The translations under genes and the position numbers were made by a program. Below the pieces are notes generated by a model. The model was given only the letters and a program-made list of their open reading frames with translations. It ran no database searches and was not told the origin of the DNA. From NCBI GenBank assembly GCA_003448675.1, contig DLXZ01000186.1, positions 1,081-10,068 on the forward strand: a stretch of DNA of 8,988 bases. The letters run 5' to 3'. The number at the start of each line of letters is the position of its first letter. Position 1 is the first letter of the stretch. This DNA is from Porticoccaceae bacterium. Its GTDB lineage: Bacteria; Pseudomonadota; Gammaproteobacteria; Pseudomonadales; Porticoccaceae. Shown here piece after piece: positions 7,473 through 8,988 of this stretch.

Positions 7473-8045
7473 GTGAGTATCAAGTCAGACAAGTGGATTC
7501 GCCGCATGGCCAACGAGCAGGGCATGATCGAGCCCTTTGAGAATAGTCAGGTGCGGGAGCCTGAGGGCGGGGGTGAGCGGGTGATCTCCTACGGCGTATC
7601 CAGTTACGGCTACGACGTGCGCTGCGCTGATGAATTCAAAATTTTCACCAATGTCCATTCAGCCACCGTCGATCCGAAAAACTTTGATCCTGACAGCTTT
7701 GTCGATTTCAAAGGCGACTGCTGCATTATTCCCCCCAACTCCTTTGCTCTCGCTCATACCGTGGAATACTTTCGCATTCCCCGCAGTGTGTTGACCATCT
7801 GTCTGGGTAAATCCACCTATGCCCGTTGCGGCATTATCGTCAACGTCACGCCACTGGAGCCGGAATGGGAAGGCCATGTGACCCTTGAATTTTCCAATAC
7901 CACCAGCCTGCCAGCCAAGATTTACGCCAACGAAGGTGTCGCCCAGATGCTGTTTTTCGAATCCGACGAGGTTTGTGAGACGTCGTACAAGGATCGCGGT
8001 GGCAAATACCAGGGTCAGAGGGGGGTTACCTTGCCCCGAGCCTGA
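7473..8045 (+). CDS. dcd: dCTP deaminase
   Basis: Deaminates dCTP to dUTP, feeding dUTPase and thymidylate synthase for dTTP synthesis in the cytoplasm. 190 residues, the normal family length (E. coli 193). It belongs to the trimeric dCTP deaminase/dUTPase fold. The substrate-binding and catalytic elements can be placed against E. coli Dcd: Ser114 and Arg118 in GKSTYAR (112-118), and the catalytic Glu139 in VTLEF (136-140). The block [16 protein letters not shown] (40-55) and the C-terminal [11 protein letters not shown] (about residues 172-182), expected to close over the nucleotide, are typical of the pseudomonad type. The start is GTG with AGGAG 6 bases upstream, giving the N-terminus [13 protein letters not shown] seen in relatives. 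Located downstream of mrp, possibly in one transcript. Its TGA abuts the stop codon of the converging DUF3014 gene. I read it as monofunctional; some family members also hydrolyse dUTP, which cannot be settled here. Confidence 0.97.
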   Translation: MSIKSDKWIRRMANEQGMIEPFENSQVREPEGGGERVISYGVSSYGYDVRCADEFKIFTNVHSATVDPKNFDPDSFVDFKGDCCIIPPNSFALAHTVEYFRIPRSVLTICLGKSTYARCGIIVNVTPLEPEWEGHVTLEFSNTTSLPAKIYANEGVAQMLFFESDEVCETSYKDRGGKYQGQRGVTLPRA

Positions 8046-8050
8046 TCAGG
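8041..8050. other. Perfect 10-bp palindrome holding both convergent stop codons
   Basis: CCTGATCAGG is fully self-complementary. The dcd TGA (8043-8045) and the DUF3014 gene's TGA (8048-8046 on the minus strand) sit side by side with no base between them. There is no space for a terminator between the genes, and without a loop or T-run the palindrome is not one itself. Confidence 0.7.
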
Positions 8051-8963
8051 GTTTAATCGAAACCGACTCGCTTGTCAGCAGTGTTTGCTTAAAAGTTTTC
8101 AGCCAGCGTTTGATCTGCTTGCGATTATCCGGCCCCATGCGCAGCAGGAGTTTCTGGGAGTTGGGCAGTGCTTCTAGCTGGGGATCGGCAAACTGATAGT
8201 AGACCGACTCCCTTTTTAGAGCCATGGGCCCCTCGACCTCGGGGGTTTCCAGCATCACGGCGATGCCCTTGAGCAAACGCTCGCTAAGCTGTTCTGGCGG
8301 TTGTCCCAGTTGCTGAAAGGCGCTCTCCAGCAGGGGCTGGAACCGACGGGTCAGGTCGGCAAGGTGCTCGACGTCCAGCGCGGTGACAAAGCCGACAAAG
8401 CCGCTATAGCGCTGGAAGTTTGCTTCCGCCAGCCATTCAGCACCGTCAACTTTGCTAGTTGTGAAGACAGACCTTGGTTGCAGTTCCCTTGTCTTGTTTA
8501 GCGGCACCAGTTTTTGCAGGATTTCACCCCGGGACAGGCCGTCTATAAAAGCCACCAGTCGCTGAAAAATAAATTCTCCCTCGACCCAGGGGGCAATGGT
8601 TTCGGGCAAGCCGAGGTCCTGCCAATGGTCACGGAGAAATTGGTCGCTATCGACCAGCGTAGGCAGGGGTGGGCGCTGGGGCTTGTTGTCGGTTTTTACC
8701 GTTTGTTCGGGCGAGGGCGGTTCAATGGGGGCGCCTGGTGTAGCTGGGGTTTGGCTAATTTGTTCCTGTGGTGGCGTTATTATGGCCGGGCTTGCAGGGG
8801 TTTCGGTCTCGTGATGTGGCGCCGGTTGACGGTAGAACATATAAGCCGCTGCTACCAGCAGCACCACTACAATAAATGCAAGACTGAGACCTCGCCCGCG
8901 AGCGGGTTCAGGGGCCTCGGACTCTGTTCGGTTAGGCTCTACATTTGAATCGGGCGTTTCCAT
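8046..8963 (-). CDS. DUF3014 domain protein, single-pass membrane anchor with Pro-rich linker
   Basis: 305 residues, function unknown. The order is a short charged N-terminus (1-25), one hydrophobic helix (about 26-44, LSLAFIVVVLLVAAAYMF) acting as an uncleaved signal anchor, a Pro/Thr/Gln-rich linker (about 46-102), then a globular domain (about 103-290) that I recognise as DUF3014. Recognisable blocks are the start VDSDQFLRDHW, FIFQRLVAFIDGLSRGE (131-147), FQRYSGFV (183-190), and the end SVYYQFADPQLE (253-264) with QKLLLRMGPDN (270-280). The layout predicts a periplasmic domain tethered to the inner membrane by a flexible linker. The ATG at 8963 is the first in the frame near the membrane helix, but no Shine-Dalgarno precedes it, only a CAGACA-type repeat and an A-run. 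The gene converges on dcd with abutting stops. No enzyme motif is visible. Confidence 0.88.
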   Translation of the reverse strand: METPDSNVEPNRTESEAPEPARGRGLSLAFIVVVLLVAAAYMFYRQPAPHHETETPASPAIITPPQEQISQTPATPGAPIEPPSPEQTVKTDNKPQRPPLPTLVDSDQFLRDHWQDLGLPETIAPWVEGEFIFQRLVAFIDGLSRGEILQKLVPLNKTRELQPRSVFTTSKVDGAEWLAEANFQRYSGFVGFVTALDVEHLADLTRRFQPLLESAFQQLGQPPEQLSERLLKGIAVMLETPEVEGPMALKRESVYYQFADPQLEALPNSQKLLLRMGPDNRKQIKRWLKTFKQTLLTSESVSIKP

Positions 8964-8969
8964 GTTTTT

Positions 8970-8988
8970 GTGTCTGTGTCTGTGTCTG
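8970..8988. repeat. Hexanucleotide tandem repeat (GTGTCT)n at the window edge
   Basis: Three exact copies of GTGTCT (8970-8975, 8976-8981, 8982-8987) and the first base of a fourth, cut by the end of the window; the full length is unknown. On the minus strand it reads AGACAC repeats and lies 6 bases upstream of the DUF3014 start codon, where the ribosome-binding site should be. Confidence 0.85.

Overview
This is a compact chromosomal segment, almost certainly from a gammaproteobacterium. The protein sequences read like those of the marine/pseudomonad side of that class: a GTG-started Pseudomonas-type Dcd, a short Mrp without its N-terminal domain, and a DUF3014 protein. The order rnf cluster / metG / mrp / dcd resembles, from memory, the arrangement in Pseudomonas; this was not checked by search. 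All eight genes are housekeeping or broadly conserved. I see no phage, insertion sequence, CRISPR array, tRNA, rRNA, toxin-antitoxin or defence module, and no gene-free stretch longer than about 165 bases.

Left half (1-4295, minus strand): the first four genes of an Rnf electron-transport operon, read right to left as rnfA, rnfB, rnfC, rnfD. rnfD runs off the left edge; rnfG and rnfE are expected beyond it. The Rnf complex is an inner-membrane, ion-pumping NADH/ferredoxin-type oxidoreductase. RnfC carries the NADH/FMN region and two 4Fe-4S motifs, RnfB carries further Fe-S clusters, RnfD carries a covalent FMN, and RnfA shares a membrane 2Fe-2S site with RnfE. The genes are tightly packed: rnfB and rnfC overlap by 4 bases, and rnfC and rnfD are 3 bases apart.

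Middle (4460-6487, minus strand): metG, a full-length methionyl-tRNA synthetase with the C-terminal tRNA-binding domain. The 164 bases between metG and rnfA hold a GC-rich imperfect hairpin just after metG, an AT-rich tract that is the likely rnf promoter region, and a perfect 7-bp inverted repeat in the rnfA leader.

Right part (6576-8963): mrp (Fe-S cluster carrier ATPase), divergent from metG across 88 bases, then dcd (dCTP deaminase) on the plus strand. A minus-strand gene for a membrane-anchored DUF3014 protein converges on dcd, and the two stop codons abut inside a perfect 10-bp palindrome. The right edge holds a hexanucleotide tandem repeat directly upstream of the DUF3014 start.

I did not find a novel system. 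The items most worth a second look are local: the duplicated helical tail of RnfC, a hairpin masking the rnfC start, the structured metG-rnfA spacer with two possible rnfA starts, and the repeat in front of the DUF3014 gene.
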